Numbered from the stretch's first letter, positions 6,538-16,965 are shown. The stretch: 64,000 nt of DNA from Pseudoflavonifractor phocaeensis (GCF_021531815.1 NZ_JADYUM010000003.1:62001-126000), one strand, 5' to 3'. Translations and numbers: made by a program. The notes: generated from the sequence alone by a model not told the origin.

Positions 6538-7845
6538 TCAATGCAGAGGGTTCTTTTCCTCCGGCACATCACCTGCACCGCAGGACAAAGGCCCCGTTTT
6601 CCCCAGATAGAACCCCGTGTCCTGGGGCAGCCCATGCTTTCGCAGTCCCCGCCGGACCAGCCGGTTGGCAATGTTGTACAGCATGGCAAAAACAGGTACC
6701 CCCAACACCATTCCCGCAAAGCCAAACAGGCCGCCGAACAGCAGAATGGAGAACAGCACCCAAAAGGAGGCCAGCCCGGTGGAACTGCCCAGGATCTTGG
6801 GGCCAAGGATATTGCCGTCAAACTGCTGGAGCACAATGATAAACACCACAAAATAGATACACTGGATGGGACTGACCAGCAGGATCAGGAAGGCGCAGGG
6901 CACCGCCCCGATAAAGGGGCCGAAAAAGGGGATGATGTTGGTCACGCCGATGATGGTGGCCAGGAGGGCGGGATAGGGAAACTTGAACAGGTTGCTGCAA
7001 ACCAGCGTGATCCCGCCGATGATCATGGAATCCAACAGCTTCCCAGTGATGAAACCGCTGAGGATACGGTAGGCGTTCCGGACTTCCTCCACGATCAGGT
7101 CCCCGGTGCGGGTGGGGAAAATGCTGTACACGACCTTCTTGCTCTGGGCGGCAAAGGTATCCTTCCGGGCCAACAGGTAGATGGAGACGATGAGGGCAAT
7201 GAGCAGGTCCTTCATCAGGTTCAGGAATGCGGCGATCATGGCCGAAACGTTTGAGACCACCCCGGTAAGATTGGGCAGGACGGAACCTCGCAGCCATTGG
7301 AAGGTGGAGGGAATAGATTCCAGATTGGGCAGGATATCGGTGTACAGCCACTGCTCCAGGGAGTTGGCCGCCGAGTCGTACAGAGACATGACCGAAGACT
7401 GGATCTCCGGGTTGTCATCCAGAAAGGCGACCAGCCAGGTTTGGACGCTCTCAATATAGTCCGGGAAGGCCTGGATCAGCCCCACAATGCTGAGGTAGAC
7501 CTGGGGGACCACCATGGCCATCAGAAGATAGACCAGAAAAAAGGCAAAGAGCAGGCTGAAAACGATGGCCAGGACATTCAGAAAGGCGAGGTTCCGCTGG
7601 TCCTTCAGACTGCTGTCCGGCGTCGTGGCCTTCATAAAGCCCAGGATGCCCCGGTGGACAGGCAGAAGGAGAAAGGCGATGATCATGCCCATGAAGATGG
7701 GGCGCAGGATGCGGGCCAGCAGCGTCAGAAACCGCCGGACCCCCGCGGCGTGGAACAGAAGGAAAAAGAGCAGGATGGCAGCGGCGACCACGCAGAACGC
7801 CGTGACGCCGGCAGCGATATAACGTCTATATGGACTGCGCTTCAA
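6538..7845 (-). CDS. AI-2E family transporter (YtvI/PerM-like)
   Basis: The 435-aa integral membrane protein has two N-terminal membrane segments, a central amphipathic region (about residues 130-230) and a C-terminal hydrophobic half with GVTNIIPFFGPFIGAVPCAF and a late conserved P-x-I-x-G motif seen as NILGPKILGSSTG. These are hallmarks of the AI-2E exporter (PF01594) family, whose members export diverse small molecules or act as Na+/H+ antiporters; substrate is not predictable. The start is TTG 7845 with AGGTGG upstream. It follows purB by 28 bp and may be read from the same message. Confidence 0.9.
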   Translation of the reverse strand: MKRSPYRRYIAAGVTAFCVVAAAILLFFLLFHAAGVRRFLTLLARILRPIFMGMIIAFLLLPVHRGILGFMKATTPDSSLKDQRNLAFLNVLAIVFSLLFAFFLVYLLMAMVVPQVYLSIVGLIQAFPDYIESVQTWLVAFLDDNPEIQSSVMSLYDSAANSLEQWLYTDILPNLESIPSTFQWLRGSVLPNLTGVVSNVSAMIAAFLNLMKDLLIALIVSIYLLARKDTFAAQSKKVVYSIFPTRTGDLIVEEVRNAYRILSGFITGKLLDSMIIGGITLVCSNLFKFPYPALLATIIGVTNIIPFFGPFIGAVPCAFLILLVSPIQCIYFVVFIIVLQQFDGNILGPKILGSSTGLASFWVLFSILLFGGLFGFAGMVLGVPVFAMLYNIANRLVRRGLRKHGLPQDTGFYLGKTGPLSCGAGDVPEEKNPLH

Positions 7846-7873
7846 GGCAATTCCACCTGTCCTTCCCGGTGTG

Positions 7874-9310
7874 TCAGACCTTCAGTTCCGCCTCTTTGTC
7901 CTGGAGGGCGCCGGCGTAGCGCTCCAGCACGGGAGCTACCTCCCCGTCCAGGAACTCCTCCACCTGCTGGGGACAGCGGCCAATGTAACGGCTGGGCTCC
8001 AGATGGGCGGTCAGCTCCTCCCGGGTCATGCCGAAGGCGGGATCTTCCGCGATCAGATCGATCAGGTTGTTTGACAAGCCCAGATCCTTTACATTCTTTC
8101 CGGCCTCCAGGGAGTGGACACGGATGCGCTCATGGAGCTCCTGGCGGTTGCCGCCCTTCTTCACCGCGTCCATCATGATGTTCTCGCTGGCCATGAAGGG
8201 CAGCTCCTCCAAGACATGCTTCTCGATGACCTTGGGGTGGACAATGAGGCCGGAGGCCACGTTCAGGTAGATATTCAGGATGGCGTCCACGGCCAGGAAG
8301 GCCTCGGGCACGGAGATGCGCTTGTTGGCGGAGTCGTCCAGGGTCCGCTCAAACCACTGGGTAGCGGTGGTGACGGCGGGGTTGCCCACGTCCACGATGA
8401 CATACCGGGCCAGGGAGCAAATCCGCTCGCAGCGCATGGGGTTGCGCTTATAGGGCATGGCGGAGGAACCGATCTGGTTCTTCTCAAAGGGCTCCTCCAC
8501 TTCCTTCAGGTGGCAGAGCAGGCGCATGTCGGTGGCGAACTTGCTGGCGGACTGGGCGATGCCGGCCAGGGTGGACACCACGTTGTAGTCCATCTTGCGG
8601 GAATAGGTCTGTCCGCTTACGGGGACAAAGGCCGTAAAGCCCATCTCCTTGGCGATCTTCTCCTCCAGCAGCTTCACCTTCTCGTGGTCCCCCTCGAACA
8701 GCTCCAGGAAGGAGGCCTGGGTGCCGGTGGTGCCCTTGGAACCCAGCAGCTTCAGGGTGGAGATGCGGTGCTCCACCTCCTCCAGGTCCATGAGCAGATC
8801 GTTCATCCACAGGGTGGCGCGCTTGCCCACGGTGACCAGCTGGGCGGCCTGGAAGTGGGTGAAGCCCAGGGTGGGCAGGGCCTTGTACTCGTTGGCGAAC
8901 TTGGCCAACTTGGCGATGACCTGGACCAGCTTGCCCCGCACCAGCTCCAGCCCCTCCTTCATGAGGATCACATCGGTGTTGTCCCCCACGTAGCAGCTGG
9001 TGGCCCCCAGATGGATGATGGGCATGGCCTTGGGGCACAGCTCACCGTAGGTGTGGACGTGGGCCATCACGTCGTGGCGCAGCTTCTTCTCCCACTGGGC
9101 GGCTTTTTCGTAATCGATGTCGGTGATATGGGCCTCCATCTCGTCCACCTGCTCCTGGGTAACGGGCAGGCCCAGCTCCATCTCGGCCCGGGCCAGGGCG
9201 ACCCACAGGCGGCGCCAGGTGGAGAACTTCTTATCGGCGGAGAAAATGTACAGCATCTCGTCACTGGCGTAGCGGGAGGACAAGGGGCTTTCGTAGGTGT
9301 TGGTAGCCAT
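7874..9310 (-). CDS. purB: Adenylosuccinate lyase
   Basis: PurB performs two beta-eliminations in purine synthesis: SAICAR to AICAR plus fumarate and adenylosuccinate to AMP plus fumarate. The 478-aa product carries the superfamily signature SSAMPYKRNPMRCERI (flexible catalytic-serine loop), GATSCYVGDN and KGTTGTQASFLELFEG. ATG 9310 has AGAGG upstream. It is preceded by about 130 bp of leader after a probable promoter and leads into the AI-2E-type gene. No other purine genes are nearby. Confidence 0.97.
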   Translation of the reverse strand: MATNTYESPLSSRYASDEMLYIFSADKKFSTWRRLWVALARAEMELGLPVTQEQVDEMEAHITDIDYEKAAQWEKKLRHDVMAHVHTYGELCPKAMPIIHLGATSCYVGDNTDVILMKEGLELVRGKLVQVIAKLAKFANEYKALPTLGFTHFQAAQLVTVGKRATLWMNDLLMDLEEVEHRISTLKLLGSKGTTGTQASFLELFEGDHEKVKLLEEKIAKEMGFTAFVPVSGQTYSRKMDYNVVSTLAGIAQSASKFATDMRLLCHLKEVEEPFEKNQIGSSAMPYKRNPMRCERICSLARYVIVDVGNPAVTTATQWFERTLDDSANKRISVPEAFLAVDAILNIYLNVASGLIVHPKVIEKHVLEELPFMASENIMMDAVKKGGNRQELHERIRVHSLEAGKNVKDLGLSNNLIDLIAEDPAFGMTREELTAHLEPSRYIGRCPQQVEEFLDGEVAPVLERYAGALQDKEAELKV

Positions 9311-9438
9311 GTTATTTCGACCTCTTTTATCTAAAGTGTTTCTTCTATGGCGGCACGAGGGCGGGAAAATACTGTTCCGCCTCCCCCCTGCCCTTCCGGC
9401 ATGGCGGGAATCACAGCGCCGTTGATCCAGTCGATATT

Positions 9439-9467
9439 ATTATATCGTATTTCTTTCCGCATTGCCA
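9439..9467 (-). promoter_or_regulatory. Candidate promoter of purB
   Basis: A perfect TATAAT (9444-9439) on the - strand with a poor -35 (TGGCAA, about 17 bp upstream). The leader to purB is about 125 nt and shows no recognisable riboswitch or PurR box. Confidence 0.5.
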
Positions 9468-9501
9468 CACTTTCGGGAAACTTTCAGGAAAAATTCAGAA
9501 T

Positions 9502-9529
9502 AAAAAAGGATGCCGCGGACACGGCATCC
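9502..9529 (-). terminator. Terminator of the aminotransferase gene
   Basis: GGATGCCG (9508-9515) pairs with CGGCATCC (9522-9529), followed on the - strand by TTTTTT. Confidence 0.9.
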
Positions 9530-9548
9530 CTTTGCATGTTCATATTGC

Positions 9549-10748
9549 TCAGACGGTCTCGCCCCGGAGGAAGCGCTCCAGGCGGCTCAGACCCTCCTTG
9601 ATATTATCGATGGAGGTGGCGTAGGACCAGCGGACAAAGTTGGGGGCGCCGAAGCTGGTGCCGGGGACCACAGCCACCTTGCCGTACTTCAGGAACAGGG
9701 TGCCGAAATCGTCGGCGTTCCGGATGACCTGGCCGTGCATCTCCTTACCGATGAGCTGTTCAATGTTCATCATGATATAGAAGGCGCCGTGGGGCTTGTT
9801 GCAGCTGACGCCGGGGATGTTGTTCATCCGCTCCACCATATAGTTACGGCGGCGCTCAAAGGCCAGGCGCATGCTCTCCACGCTGTCCTGGGAGGCGGTC
9901 AGCGCCTCCAGCGCGGCCTTCTGGGAGATGGCGCAGGGGGAACCGGTGCAGTGGCTGAGATAGTTGGCGATGACCTGGGCGATCTGGTGGTTGGCGGCAA
10001 CGTAGCCGATCCGCCAGCCTGTCATGGCATAGGACTTGGAGACGCCGTTGATGAGCAGAGTGCGCTCCTTGACCTCCTCGCCCAGAGAGGCGAAGCTGAC
10101 GAATTCGGCGTTGTCGTAAACCAGGCTGTAATAGATCTCGTCGGAGATGACATAGATGTCCTGCTCCAAACAGACCTTGGCCAGAGCCTCCAACTCCTCC
10201 CGGCTGTACATGGAGCCGGTGGGGTTACAGGGGTTGTTCAGGATCATGCACTTGGTCTTGGGGGTGATGGCGGCGGAGAGTTCCTCGGCGGTGATCTTGA
10301 ACTCATCGGCCTCGGCGGCATGGACGATGATGGGAACGCCGCCCACCATCCGGATCAGCTCGGAGTAGCTGACCCAGTAAGGAGAGGGCAGAATGACCTC
10401 GTCCCCGGGGTTGACCAGGGCGCGGAGGGCCACATAGACACAGGGCTTGGCGCCGTTGGAGACAGAGATCTGCTTGAAGTCGTAATCCAGTCCGCAGTCG
10501 GCATTCAGCCGGGCACAGATGGCTTTGCGCAGCTCCACAGTACCGCTGGAGGGGGTATAGCGGGTGTCGTTGTTGTCGATGGCCGCGTGACCGGCGGCTT
10601 TGATGTGGTCAGGCGTGGCAAAATCGGGCTCACCGGCGCCGAAGCCGATCACGTCCTGCCCCTCTGCTTTCATCTGCTTGAACATGGAGTCGATCGCCAT
10701 GGTGGCGGAGGGTTCCACCGCCAGAGCAATTCTTGACAACTCTTTCAT
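9549..10748 (-). CDS. aspB: Pyridoxal-phosphate aminotransferase, aspartate type
   Basis: The 399-aa class I/II aminotransferase contains GAGEPDFATPDH, SNGAKPCVYVALRALV, NPCNPTGSMYS (PLP-ring contacts), YSLVYD and SKSYAMTGWRIGY with the Schiff-base lysine. Motifs fit the AspB (I-gamma) subgroup that moves the amino group between aspartate and 2-oxoglutarate; tyrosine or alanine activity cannot be excluded. ATG 10748 has AGGAGGA 9 nt upstream. It stands alone between terminators, with a 160-nt leader and an upstream region rich in TGCAAA motifs. Confidence 0.9.
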   Translation of the reverse strand: MKELSRIALAVEPSATMAIDSMFKQMKAEGQDVIGFGAGEPDFATPDHIKAAGHAAIDNNDTRYTPSSGTVELRKAICARLNADCGLDYDFKQISVSNGAKPCVYVALRALVNPGDEVILPSPYWVSYSELIRMVGGVPIIVHAAEADEFKITAEELSAAITPKTKCMILNNPCNPTGSMYSREELEALAKVCLEQDIYVISDEIYYSLVYDNAEFVSFASLGEEVKERTLLINGVSKSYAMTGWRIGYVAANHQIAQVIANYLSHCTGSPCAISQKAALEALTASQDSVESMRLAFERRRNYMVERMNNIPGVSCNKPHGAFYIMMNIEQLIGKEMHGQVIRNADDFGTLFLKYGKVAVVPGTSFGAPNFVRWSYATSIDNIKEGLSRLERFLRGETV

Positions 10749-11120
10749 AGGTCTCTTTCCTCCTATTTCCTACCCTGTAATTCTTTTCCGATTTTGCAAA
10801 AAATCATGCAAAACAAAAGTATCTGTCCTGCAAAATACAGGGATTCCTGCAAAAATTTGCCGCAGCGGCCTCCGACCTAATCTATGCGGTCCTGTTCGCA
10901 CACGGCAGGACATATTATACCCGCGAACCTGCAAAAATGCAAGAAAAATCTGCGAATCCCCTTCTTTTTTGCGCATATGACATTTCCCACACTGCAAAAA
11001 GAGCCTCCTGCTGTGATTATCACCAGAAGGGCGGGCCCCCATTTCCACCCATCTGCCCTTTTGCACTTCGCCGGGCAAGACGGATGCATGCTTCCGTCAT
11101 GCAAAAGAGGTCCGGCTCCA
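10749..11120. other. AT-rich control region with repeated TGCAAA motifs
   Basis: This gene-free stretch holds TGCAAA in the same orientation at 10795, 10807, 10830, 10848, 10930, 10993 and 11100, plus TTTTGCA at 11059. The aminotransferase promoter lies in its middle. No protein-coding ORF or known riboswitch is evident. Confidence 0.6.
10914..10942 (-). promoter_or_regulatory. Promoter of the aminotransferase gene
   Basis: On the - strand TTGCAT (10942-10937), a 17-bp spacer and perfect TATAAT (10919-10914). The -35 box is embedded in TGCAAAAATGCA, part of the repeated motif array. Confidence 0.7.
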
Positions 11121-11150
11121 TAAAAAACGGCCGCCCACAGGCGGCCGTTT
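11121..11150 (-). terminator. Terminator of leuCDB
   Basis: An 11-bp stem (11125-11135 with 11140-11150) followed on the - strand by TTTTTT. Confidence 0.9.
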
Positions 11151-11166
11151 AAAGGTTTGGGTTGGA

Positions 11167-12239
<1,073 letters not shown>

Positions 12240-12243
<4 letters not shown>

Positions 12244-12725
12244 TTCGCCACACCTCTCGCTTTCAGGGAATTGAGCAGTCCGCCGCTCTGGATGATGCCG
12301 TCGATAAACGCGGGGAAAGGAGCGGCCTGGTAGGTCTTCCCGGTGGTCACATCGGTGATGACGCCGGAAGCAAAGTCCACTTCCACCTGATCCCCGGCCT
12401 GGATCTCCTCGGCGGCCTGGGGGCACTCCACGATGGGGAGGCCGATGTTGATGGAGTTGCGGTAGAAAATGCGGGCGAAGGAGGGAGCGATGACGCACTT
12501 CACGCCGCAGGATTTGATGGCCAGGGGAGCGTGCTCACGGGAGGAGCCGCAGCCGAAGTTGGGGCCCGCCACGATGATGTCCCCCGCCTCCACGGTGGAG
12601 GCGAAGTTGGCGTCGATGTCCTCCATACAGTGGGAGGCCAGGGCCGCGGGAGAGGGATCGTTCAGGTGCCGGGCGGGGATGATCACGTCGGTGTCCACAT
12701 TGGCACCGTATTTGTAAACCTTCAT
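12240..12725 (-). CDS. leuD: 3-isopropylmalate dehydratase small subunit
   Basis: The 161-aa swivel-domain subunit pairs with LeuC to isomerise 2- to 3-isopropylmalate. It shows the VDTDVIIPARHL opening and GPNFGCGSSREHAP, the conserved loop that closes over the active site. It lies 86 bp downstream of leuC and overlaps leuB by 4 bp, so the three are translationally linked. Length is normal for the stand-alone LeuD of Clostridia and archaea. Confidence 0.97.
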
Positions 12726-12811
12726 GCTCGGTTCAGTCCTTTCTTGTTGTGGAAAAACTCCGTTTTTCTTTATTTGATCGATCGCCTTTACAAAGTCCGT
12801 ATCAGGTCAAG

Positions 12812-14071
12812 TCAGACCTTTCGGGGATCGGCCACGCAGCCGGCGATGGCGGAGGCGGCGGCCACGTCGGGGCTGGCCAGAATGATCTCGGAGGTGACAT
12901 GGCCCATGCGGCCCACGAAGTTCCGGTTAGTGGTGGAGACGGTGCGCTCCCCCTCCGCCATGACGCCCATGTGGCCGCCCAGGCAGGGACCGCAGGTGGG
13001 GGTGGAGACGGCGGCGCCGGCTTCAATGAAGGTCTGGATCAGGCCCTCCTCCATGGCCTGGAGGACGATAGCCTGGGTGGCGGGGATGACGACGCAGCGG
13101 ACGTTGGGGGCCACCTGTTTGCCCTTCATCACCGCGGCGGCGGCCCGCAGGTCGCTGATCCGGCCGTTGGTGCAGGAGCCGATGACCACCTGGTCGATGG
13201 GCAGGCCGGCCACCTCGCTGACCACCTTGGTGTTCTCCGGCAGGTGGGGCATGGCCACGGTGGGCTCCAGCTGGTCCAGGTCGATGACGACCTCGCTGTC
13301 ATACCGGGCGTCCTCGTCGGCGGAGAAGGCCTCGCAGGGGCGGTTGACCCGGCCGTTGATGTACTCCATGGTCTTCTCATCCACAGGGAAAATACCGTTC
13401 TTGGCCCCGGCCTCGATGGCCATGTTGCAGATGGTGAAGCGGTCGTCCATGGACAGGGCGGAGACGCCCTCTCCGGCGAACTCCAGGGACTTGTACAGCG
13501 CGCCGTCCACGCCGATGGTGCCGATGAGGTGCAGGATCACGTCCTTGCCGGACACGTGAGGCTGGAGCTTGCCCTTCAGGGTCACCTTGATGGCGGAGGG
13601 CACCTTGAACCACAGCAGGCCGGTGGCCATGCCCGCGGCCATGTCGGTGGAGCCCACGCCGGTGGAGAAAGCGCCCAGCGCGCCGTAGGTACAGGTGTGG
13701 GAGTCGGCACCCACAATGACCTCGCCGGGGGCGCACAGGCCCTTCTCCGGGGCCAGAGCGTGCTCCACGCCCATCTGGCCCACGTCGAAGAAGTTGGTGA
13801 TGTGGTGCTTGTGGGCAAACTCCCGGGACTGCTTGCACAGCTGGGCGGACTTGATGTCCTTGCAGGGGGTGTAGTGGTCCAGAATAATGGAGATCTTATC
13901 CTTGTCAAAGACCTGGGTAAAGCCGGCCTTCTCAAACTCGGTGATGGCGACTGGGGTGGTGATGTCGTTGCCCTGCACCAGGTTCAGTCTGGCCTCGATC
14001 AGCTGGCCAGGCTCCACCCGGTCCAGTCCGGCGGCCTTCGCCAGGATCTTCTGTGTCATGGTCATTCCCAT
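12812..14071 (-). CDS. leuC: 3-isopropylmalate dehydratase large subunit
   Basis: LeuC is the aconitase-like [4Fe-4S] subunit. The 419-aa protein has [24 protein letters not shown] and the cluster-binding [11 protein letters not shown] and [13 protein letters not shown] cysteines. It belongs to the shorter archaeal/clostridial type that partners with small LeuD. ATG 14071 follows AGGAGGA by 9 nt. It is the first gene of leuCDB; leuA is not in the window. The operon is divergent from a Crp-type regulator across 111 bp. No T-box leader is present. Confidence 0.97.
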   Translation of the reverse strand: MGMTMTQKILAKAAGLDRVEPGQLIEARLNLVQGNDITTPVAITEFEKAGFTQVFDKDKISIILDHYTPCKDIKSAQLCKQSREFAHKHHITNFFDVGQMGVEHALAPEKGLCAPGEVIVGADSHTCTYGALGAFSTGVGSTDMAAGMATGLLWFKVPSAIKVTLKGKLQPHVSGKDVILHLIGTIGVDGALYKSLEFAGEGVSALSMDDRFTICNMAIEAGAKNGIFPVDEKTMEYINGRVNRPCEAFSADEDARYDSEVVIDLDQLEPTVAMPHLPENTKVVSEVAGLPIDQVVIGSCTNGRISDLRAAAAVMKGKQVAPNVRCVVIPATQAIVLQAMEEGLIQTFIEAGAAVSTPTCGPCLGGHMGVMAEGERTVSTTNRNFVGRMGHVTSEIILASPDVAAASAIAGCVADPRKV

Positions 14072-14124
14072 AAAAATGATTCCTCCTATGCTGATAAGCG
14101 GTTACCGTTAGTATGACAGAGTCC

Positions 14125-14154
14125 TTGCAAAAAGAATGTAAACTATGTTATAAT
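14125..14154 (+). promoter_or_regulatory. Promoter of the Crp-type regulator
   Basis: TTGCAA (14125-14130), an 18-bp spacer and perfect TATAAT (14149-14154). The divergent leuC promoter must lie in the same 111 bp but could not be placed with confidence. Confidence 0.65.
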
Positions 14155-14182
14155 CAGTCATATTTCTTGGAGGTGACATCCC

Positions 14183-14827
14183 TTGGAACTGCTTTCCCAA
14201 GACTCCATGGGCCTCCCCGCCCAGATCTGGCAGCCCTTCGCCGAGCACCGTGCCCCCATCGCCTGCTCCCCCGGCTTCCTCATCTATCTCCAGGGCACCG
14301 AGGCCACCTGCTTCTACTTTCTCAAGGAGGGCCGGGTCAAGAGCTTTATCCAGTCCGAGGACGGCAACGAACGGGTTCTGAACATCTACGGCGCGGGCAG
14401 CCTGTTCGGGGAAGCGTCCTTCTTTGACGAGCTGCCCCGGGTGTCCTCCGCCGTGGCCATGACCCCCTGCCAGCTGGTCCCCATCGACCGGGAGCTGGTG
14501 ACCCAGGAGATCGCCCGGGACCCGGAGCTGGCCCTGGCCATGATGAAGTATCTGGCCCGGACCGTTCGCCTCCTATCCGGCCAGGTGGACCAGATGGCCT
14601 TCCGCCCCGCCAAGTGGCGGGTGGCCCAGTACCTCCTCTCCCACGCCGGAGCACAGGACCTGGTGTCCTGCACCCAGGATGACATCGCCGCCTCGGTATC
14701 GGTGAGCCGGGTGACAGTGAGCCGCATCCTCAACGCCCTCGCCCGGAAGGGCGTAGTGGAGCTGGGCTACCGCGGGCTGGTCCTGCGGGACCGCGCCGCA
14801 CTGGAGGCGATCTGTCAGGAGGAGTAA
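14183..14827 (+). CDS. Crp/Fnr-family transcriptional regulator
   Basis: The 214-aa protein has an N-terminal cyclic-nucleotide-type beta-barrel (about residues 20-130, with FYFLKEGRVKSF and GSLFGEASFFDE) and a C-terminal winged helix with a recognition helix in ASVSVSRVTVSRILNALARKG. There are no clustered cysteines for an Fe-S cluster, so it is not a canonical FNR; the effector is unknown. TTG 14183 is the start, 7 nt after GGAGGTGA. It sits divergent from leuCDB, so regulation of that operon is possible but unproven. Confidence 0.9.
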   Translation: MELLSQDSMGLPAQIWQPFAEHRAPIACSPGFLIYLQGTEATCFYFLKEGRVKSFIQSEDGNERVLNIYGAGSLFGEASFFDELPRVSSAVAMTPCQLVPIDRELVTQEIARDPELALAMMKYLARTVRLLSGQVDQMAFRPAKWRVAQYLLSHAGAQDLVSCTQDDIAASVSVSRVTVSRILNALARKGVVELGYRGLVLRDRAALEAICQEE

Positions 14828-14842
14828 AGCCAGTCCACCCCA

Positions 14843-14883
14843 TAAAAAGCAGCCCCGGCATCCTTTTAGATGCCGGGGCTGCT
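14843..14883. terminator. Terminator between crp-like and sulP genes
   Basis: A perfect 15-bp stem (14848-14862 with 14869-14883). The - strand side ends in TTTTT, so it mainly serves the sulP gene; the + side has only a poor T-run. Confidence 0.85.
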
Positions 14884-14910
14884 GTCTTCACTATGACAAG
14901 TATAAAGGCT

Positions 14911-16569
14911 TTACGCCTTCTGTTTTTCCTCCATCAGGTCCCGCAGCTCCACCGCGCGGGCAATGGCGGCGTCGATGTTGGGCTGGAAGTTGTCCGCTCC
15001 CATATCGTCCAGCAGGCCGGACTTCTTGAAGACAGACATGGGCTGCTCGTTCACATGGGAGAACACCACCTGGATACCCTTGCGGCGGCACTCCTCCCAC
15101 AGGCGGCGCATACCCTTCAGGGCGGTGATGTCCAAGGCGGGGACCGCACGCATCCGCAGAATGAGTACGCTCTTGTCGGTCTCCTGGTCCATGTGGGGGA
15201 TCTTGTCGGCGGCGCCGAAGAACATGGGGCCGGTGATCTCAAAGACCATGACATGGGCGGGAACGGGCTTCAGCCGGCCCTTCTTGTCCTGGGTGTCCTC
15301 CACATAGTCCCACTCCTTGACGGAGGACACATCGGCCATCCGCTTCATGAACAGCAGGCAGGCCAGGGACAGGCCCACGGCGATGGCCACCACCAGGTCA
15401 AAGACCACGGTTAGGAAGAAGGTGATCAGCAACACGGCGATGTCGCTCTTGGGGGAGCGCTTGACCACCCGGACAAAGGTGCGCCAGCCGCTCATGTTGT
15501 AGGCCACCTGGAACAGGATGGCGGCGATGCAGGGCATGGGAATGAGGGCGGCGTAGGGCATCAGCAGCACCAGCACCAGCAGCAGGACCCCGGAGTGGAC
15601 CATGCCGGCAATGGGAGACAGGCCGCCGTTTTTGATGTTGGCCGCCGTCCGTGCGATGGCGCCGGTGGCGGGGATGCCGCCGAACATGGCGGAGGCCGCG
15701 TTGCCCACGCCCTGGGCCACCAGCTCCATGTTGGAGTTGTGGCGGGCGCCGGTCATCTCGTCGGCCACCACCGCGGACAGAAGGGACTCAATAGCCGCCA
15801 GAATCGCGATAGTAAAGGCGTCCGGGAGTACCGCCGCCACCGTTTCATAGGAGAAGGAGGGCAGGTGGAAGGTGGGGGGCGCGCTGGAGATGGTGTACAG
15901 GTCGCCGATGGTGTTCACCGGCAGGTCCAGCAGGGCCACCGCTCCGGCGGTGATGATGACCGCCACCAGAGAGGCGGGGATCTTGGCGGAGACCCGGGGC
16001 CAGAAGATCAGGATGGCCAGGGCCAGGACGCCCACCCCCATGGCCGCCACGTTCAGCGTGCCAATGCAGGAGACCACCTGCTCCAGCTTTTCCATGGTCT
16101 CGATGGGTGACTTCTCAAATGTCAGGCCGAGGAAATCCTTGATCTGGCCGATGAAAATGGTGACGGCGATACCGGCGGTAAAGCCGGTGGTGATGGTGTA
16201 GGGAATGAACTTGATCATGCTGCCCATCTGCAGCAGGCCCATTGCTACCAGGATAACGCCAGCCAGAATGGTGGCCACCGCCAGGCCGTCCATCCCGTTT
16301 TTCGCCACGATGCCCGCCACGATGGTGGCGAAGGCCGCCGTTGGGCCGGCGATCTGGACCTTGCTGCCGCCCAGGGCGGAGATCAGGAAGCCGGCAACGA
16401 TGGCGGTGTACAGGCCCTGTTCCGGCGACACGCCGGAGGCAAGGGCCAGGGCAATGGACAGTGGCAGGGCGATGATGGCTACAATGACGCCGGAGACCAG
16501 ATCTTTCAGGAACTTTTCCTTGGAGTAGTCCTTCAGGGACAACAAAAGCTGGGGCTTCAAGTCGTTCAT
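14911..16569 (-). CDS. SulP-family anion transporter with STAS domain
   Basis: The 552-aa inner-membrane protein has about 12 hydrophobic segments, the SulP features ALPLSIALALASGVSPEQGLY and GGSKVQIAGPTAAF in the first third and IPATGAIARTAANIKNGG in the middle, and a cytoplasmic C-terminal STAS domain (about residues 440-545) with VLILRMRAVPALDITAL. Family members carry sulfate, bicarbonate or dicarboxylates; the substrate cannot be read from sequence. ATG 16569 is chosen because GGAGAG lies upstream. It is monocistronic with its own promoter and terminator. Confidence 0.93.
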   Translation of the reverse strand: MNDLKPQLLLSLKDYSKEKFLKDLVSGVIVAIIALPLSIALALASGVSPEQGLYTAIVAGFLISALGGSKVQIAGPTAAFATIVAGIVAKNGMDGLAVATILAGVILVAMGLLQMGSMIKFIPYTITTGFTAGIAVTIFIGQIKDFLGLTFEKSPIETMEKLEQVVSCIGTLNVAAMGVGVLALAILIFWPRVSAKIPASLVAVIITAGAVALLDLPVNTIGDLYTISSAPPTFHLPSFSYETVAAVLPDAFTIAILAAIESLLSAVVADEMTGARHNSNMELVAQGVGNAASAMFGGIPATGAIARTAANIKNGGLSPIAGMVHSGVLLLVLVLLMPYAALIPMPCIAAILFQVAYNMSGWRTFVRVVKRSPKSDIAVLLITFFLTVVFDLVVAIAVGLSLACLLFMKRMADVSSVKEWDYVEDTQDKKGRLKPVPAHVMVFEITGPMFFGAADKIPHMDQETDKSVLILRMRAVPALDITALKGMRRLWEECRRKGIQVVFSHVNEQPMSVFKKSGLLDDMGADNFQPNIDAAIARAVELRDLMEEKQKA

Positions 16570-16606
16570 GGGGTGCTCTCTCCTTCTCTTGATTGGACAC
16601 AACACA

Positions 16607-16635
16607 TTATTACGCGGGAAACAGGGCCAGGTCAA
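16607..16635 (-). promoter_or_regulatory. Promoter of the sulP gene
   Basis: On the - strand TTGACC (16635-16630), a 17-bp spacer and TAATAA (16612-16607). Confidence 0.65.
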
Positions 16636-16639
16636 TCAT

Positions 16640-16850
16640 ACGTAAGTAACGAACCGCTTTTGTAACTAGAGTAACAGCGCTTTCCTTCAGCCGCCGTGAC
16701 GTGAAGCTGCGCCGAAAGCGGATGACCGTATCAAATGATAAGGGATAGGTCCATATTTTGCAAGTTATTTTTCCAATTTTCTCCCGTCCGTTCAATCCCT
16801 TCCCAACCAGCCGGAGAAAGTCGTATGAGGGGCGATTTGGCAGAAAGCTG
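16640..16850. other. Intergenic stretch without a recognised gene
   Basis: An 83-codon - strand frame (16610-16861) exists but has no ribosome-binding site, overlaps the sulP promoter and looks like no known protein. I see no RNA gene or repeat here. Confidence 0.5.
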
Positions 16851-16879
16851 TTGCAAAGCATAGGGTCCTATGGTATTTT
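16851..16879 (+). promoter_or_regulatory. Candidate promoter with operator-like palindrome
   Basis: TTGCAA (16851-16856), a 17-bp spacer and TATTTT (16874-16879) upstream of the DUF6056-like gene. The spacer contains the perfect inverted repeat CATAGG-GT-CCTATG (16859-16872), a natural place for a repressor. Confidence 0.4.
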
Positions 16880-16965
16880 TAATATGGGAATTTTTGCGGT
16901 GGGATGCTGTCTTTTGAGCCGCCGCTCCAAATAGGAAAGAGATACTGGAGGGAAAGCACAGTTTT

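Noticed and set aside
8114-9334. 406-codon + strand frame opposite purB
   Set aside because: Same shadow-frame composition; purB on the other strand has all catalytic motifs.
9311-9438. Purine riboswitch in the purB leader
   Set aside because: No conserved junction sequences or three-helix layout could be found.
12749-14116. 455-codon + strand frame opposite leuC
   Set aside because: It is the mirror of leuC in GC-rich DNA, made of G, H, L, V and D repeats, with no ribosome-binding site or family motif.
16610-16861. 83-codon - strand frame upstream of sulP
   Set aside because: No ribosome-binding site and it overlaps the sulP promoter.
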